DNA from: Gammaproteobacteria bacterium
GTDB lineage: Bacteria; Pseudomonadota; Gammaproteobacteria; Steroidobacterales; Woeseiaceae
Direction: 5' to 3'
DNA length: 7,144 nt
Assembly (NCBI GenBank): GCA_030641695.1
Contig: DAOWGY010000147.1
Span: 1 to 7,144, forward strand
Notes under the pieces: generated by a model
Told to the model about the DNA's origin: nothing
What the model saw: only the letters and a program-made list of their open reading frames with translations
The model's database searches: none
Shown here: positions 5,555-7,144 of the stretch, one piece after another
Layout: every line of letters starts with the position of its first letter
Position numbering within the stretch: position 1 is the stretch's first letter
Made by a program: the position numbers and the translations under genes

Positions 5555-7083
5555 GCCGTCGTTACGAACTGAATGACGACTCCGTCGTTGTGGTCATTGG
5601 CTCGGGAGCCGGCGGCGGCACCGTAGCTAACGAACTGGCGCAGAAAGGCATCGATGTCGTCTGCCTGGAGGCCGGCAAGCGACTGACGCTTGCCGACATC
5701 GTCAACGATCCGCCTACGATGGACCAACGCATGGGCTGGCACGACGAGCGCATTGGCCTCCCCGTCTGGCTTTGCAAGACAGTCGGCGGCACGACAATGC
5801 GGTGGTCAGCCGTAGCGCCGCGCTTCCAGGAGCACGAACTCGCGGCGCTGTCGACGTACGGCGAACTCGACGATACGACAACGATAGACTGGCCTGTCCC
5901 GTATGCCGAACTCGAGCATTATTACGACAAAGCCGACGACAAGATGGGAGTTTCCGGAACGCACGACACACCGCCCTCCGCCGAAAACAACAATTACAAA
6001 TTGCTCAAAGCCGGCGCGCGGCGTGTCGGCTATGAGGAGATAACGAGCAGCCGAATTGCCATTAATTCCGTGCCACGAAAGGGCCGTCCATCGTGTCGCC
6101 AGATCGGTTTTTGCAATTCGGGCTGCGCGATCGGCGCCAAGTGGTCGACGATGTACACGGAAATCCCTGACGCGGAGCAGACCGGGCATTTCGAACTGCG
6201 GCCCGAAGCGATGGCTGTACGCATCAGCCACGATGACAAGGGGCACGTCTCCGGCGTCGTTTATGCTGACGCATCAGGCGGCCTGCACGAGCAAAAGGCG
6301 CGCGCTGTCTGCGTTGCCGGCAACGTCGTTGAGACAACGCGCATTCTCCTGAACTCGGAATCGGCCATGTTCCCTCACGGGCTCGCCAACTCGAACGAGC
6401 AAGTCGGCCGCAATTACATGCGACACATGTTCGGTTTTGCCCTCGGTATCATGCCGAAGCCCGTCAACTATCATCGCGGCGCCCGGCAATCAGGCATTAT
6501 ATTCGACGAGCAGTATCACAAGCCTGAACGTGGTTTCGCTGGTGGTTACCTCATCGAAACACTGTCACTCGACCCGTTGAACGTCGCTGCATTCGTCGGT
6601 GGCTGGGGACCTGACAACACGCAATTCAATGAGCACTACACTCACCTGGCCGGCATTTTTCTAACGGGTGAAGATCCGCCGCAATCCTCCAATCGCATTT
6701 ACCTACATGCGGAGAAAAAGGACCAGCACGGTCTGCCGCTGCCGGTCATCGAGTACCAGGGTCATCCCAACACGATTGCGATGCGGGACCATGGCCTGCA
6801 GAGATCGCGCGACATCTACGAATCGCTGGGCGCGTCCCAAGTCTGGGCAGCAGAAGGCCCGCCCGTGGGCGCTCACAATATGGGTGCCGCGCGCATGAGC
6901 ACGAATCCGGAAGATGGCGTCACCAACGCCTGGGGCCAGGCGCACGATATCGACAACCTTTTCGTCAGTGACGGCAGCGTGATCCCAACCAGCGCCGCCG
7001 GCAACCCGACGCTCACAATCGTGGCGCTCGCGATTCGACAGGCGGATTACATTGCGGAGCAAATGACCAGGAAGGTGATCTAG
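5551..7083 (+). CDS. GMC-family FAD-dependent dehydrogenase, large subunit
   Basis: This 510-aa flavoprotein is of the glucose-methanol-choline oxidoreductase family, in the gluconate/sugar-dehydrogenase-like branch. It oxidises an alcohol or sugar-type substrate and passes electrons to an acceptor. The FAD-binding GSGAGGG is at 17-23, with Glu40 at the end of the next strand (VVCLEAG). GGTTMRW near residue 76 is the second family signature. A Cys-rich segment (Cys182, Cys188, Cys192, then GAK) matches dehydrogenases of this branch. The likely catalytic base is His442 in GAHNMG, with Asn485 in GNPTLTI as partner. There is no signal peptide, so export is probably by piggyback on the Tat-signal subunit just upstream. 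GGAGG at 5539-5543 precedes the chosen ATG. An in-frame TTG at 5455 would only add Arg-rich residues inside the previous gene. Substrate is not determinable. The lipoprotein cytochrome c encoded upstream is a possible acceptor. Confidence 0.95.
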   Translation: MSRRYELNDDSVVVVIGSGAGGGTVANELAQKGIDVVCLEAGKRLTLADIVNDPPTMDQRMGWHDERIGLPVWLCKTVGGTTMRWSAVAPRFQEHELAALSTYGELDDTTTIDWPVPYAELEHYYDKADDKMGVSGTHDTPPSAENNNYKLLKAGARRVGYEEITSSRIAINSVPRKGRPSCRQIGFCNSGCAIGAKWSTMYTEIPDAEQTGHFELRPEAMAVRISHDDKGHVSGVVYADASGGLHEQKARAVCVAGNVVETTRILLNSESAMFPHGLANSNEQVGRNYMRHMFGFALGIMPKPVNYHRGARQSGIIFDEQYHKPERGFAGGYLIETLSLDPLNVAAFVGGWGPDNTQFNEHYTHLAGIFLTGEDPPQSSNRIYLHAEKKDQHGLPLPVIEYQGHPNTIAMRDHGLQRSRDIYESLGASQVWAAEGPPVGAHNMGAARMSTNPEDGVTNAWGQAHDIDNLFVSDGSVIPTSAAGNPTLTIVALAIRQADYIAEQMTRKVI

Positions 7084-7144
7084 ATCGGCGAGTCCATCCT
7101 GATCGGAGAGCCGTCGAAGAAACGGCTCAAGCGAAACGGCTGCA
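7080..7144 (-). CDS. Possible 3' end of a convergent gene (uncertain)
   Basis: One minus-strand frame is open from the window edge to a TAG at 7082-7080 and would encode the C-terminal residues QPFRLSRFFDGSPIRMDSPI. Its stop would share the CTAG at 7080-7083 with the stop of the GMC gene, as the cytochrome/hydrolase-like pair does at 4081-4084. Twenty open codons in GC-rich DNA can occur by chance, so this is only a candidate. I do not recognise a family. Confidence 0.25.
   Translation of the reverse strand, partial: QPFRLSRFFDGSPIRMDSPI

Noticed and set aside
7108..7128. GAGCCGT-N7-ACGGCTC hairpin after the GMC gene as a terminator
   Set aside because: It has only a 7-bp stem and no following T-run on the plus strand, and it may lie within a convergent coding end.
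7119..7141. 9-bp direct repeat GAAACGGCT at 7119 and 7133
   Set aside because: There are only two short copies at the window edge, with no further units, so this may be chance or codon bias.

Overview
This is a GC-rich, gene-dense window with short gaps and overlapping start/stop codons. It looks like chromosomal DNA of a Pseudomonadota bacterium, possibly a gammaproteobacterium. That placement is an inference from gene families and style (outer-membrane lipoprotein cytochrome c, Tat-exported dehydrogenase subunit, zinc-free quinone oxidoreductase next to a thiolase). No rRNA, tRNA, CRISPR array, transposase or phage gene is visible.

Layout: (1) 1-1913, plus strand: the 3' part of an acyl-CoA thiolase whose stop overlaps the start of a zinc-free NADPH:quinone oxidoreductase-like MDR protein. 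(2) 1914-2052: a convergent gap holding a perfect 31-bp AT-rich inverted repeat and a separate 16-nt hairpin. (3) 2053-3629, minus strand: two short-chain dehydrogenases (SDRs) joined by an ATGA overlap, the upstream one with NAD-type and the downstream one with NADP-type residues. (4) 3630-3715: a divergent control region. (5) 3716-4084, plus: a small lipoprotein class I cytochrome c. (6) 4081-4866, minus: an exported alpha/beta-hydrolase-like protein that appears to have lost its nucleophile and catalytic His. Its stop and the cytochrome stop share one CTAG. (7) 4867-5041: a second divergent control region. (8) 5042-7083, plus: a Tat-signal gluconate 2-dehydrogenase subunit 3-like protein and a GMC flavoprotein, joined by an ATGA overlap. 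(9) 7084-7144: a tail that may be the 3' end of another convergent gene, again sharing a CTAG stop.

The genes read as a catabolic and redox neighbourhood. The thiolase would cleave or form beta-ketoacyl-CoA, and the MDR and SDR enzymes would carry out cytoplasmic carbonyl, alcohol or enone redox steps. The GMC protein plus its Tat partner form a periplasmic dehydrogenase whose electrons could pass to the lipoprotein cytochrome c. The substrate cannot be told from sequence alone. The points most worth a second look are the 31-bp inverted repeat, the probable pseudo-hydrolase between the cytochrome and the dehydrogenase, and the two CTAG shared-stop junctions. I saw no clear new defence or mobile system.
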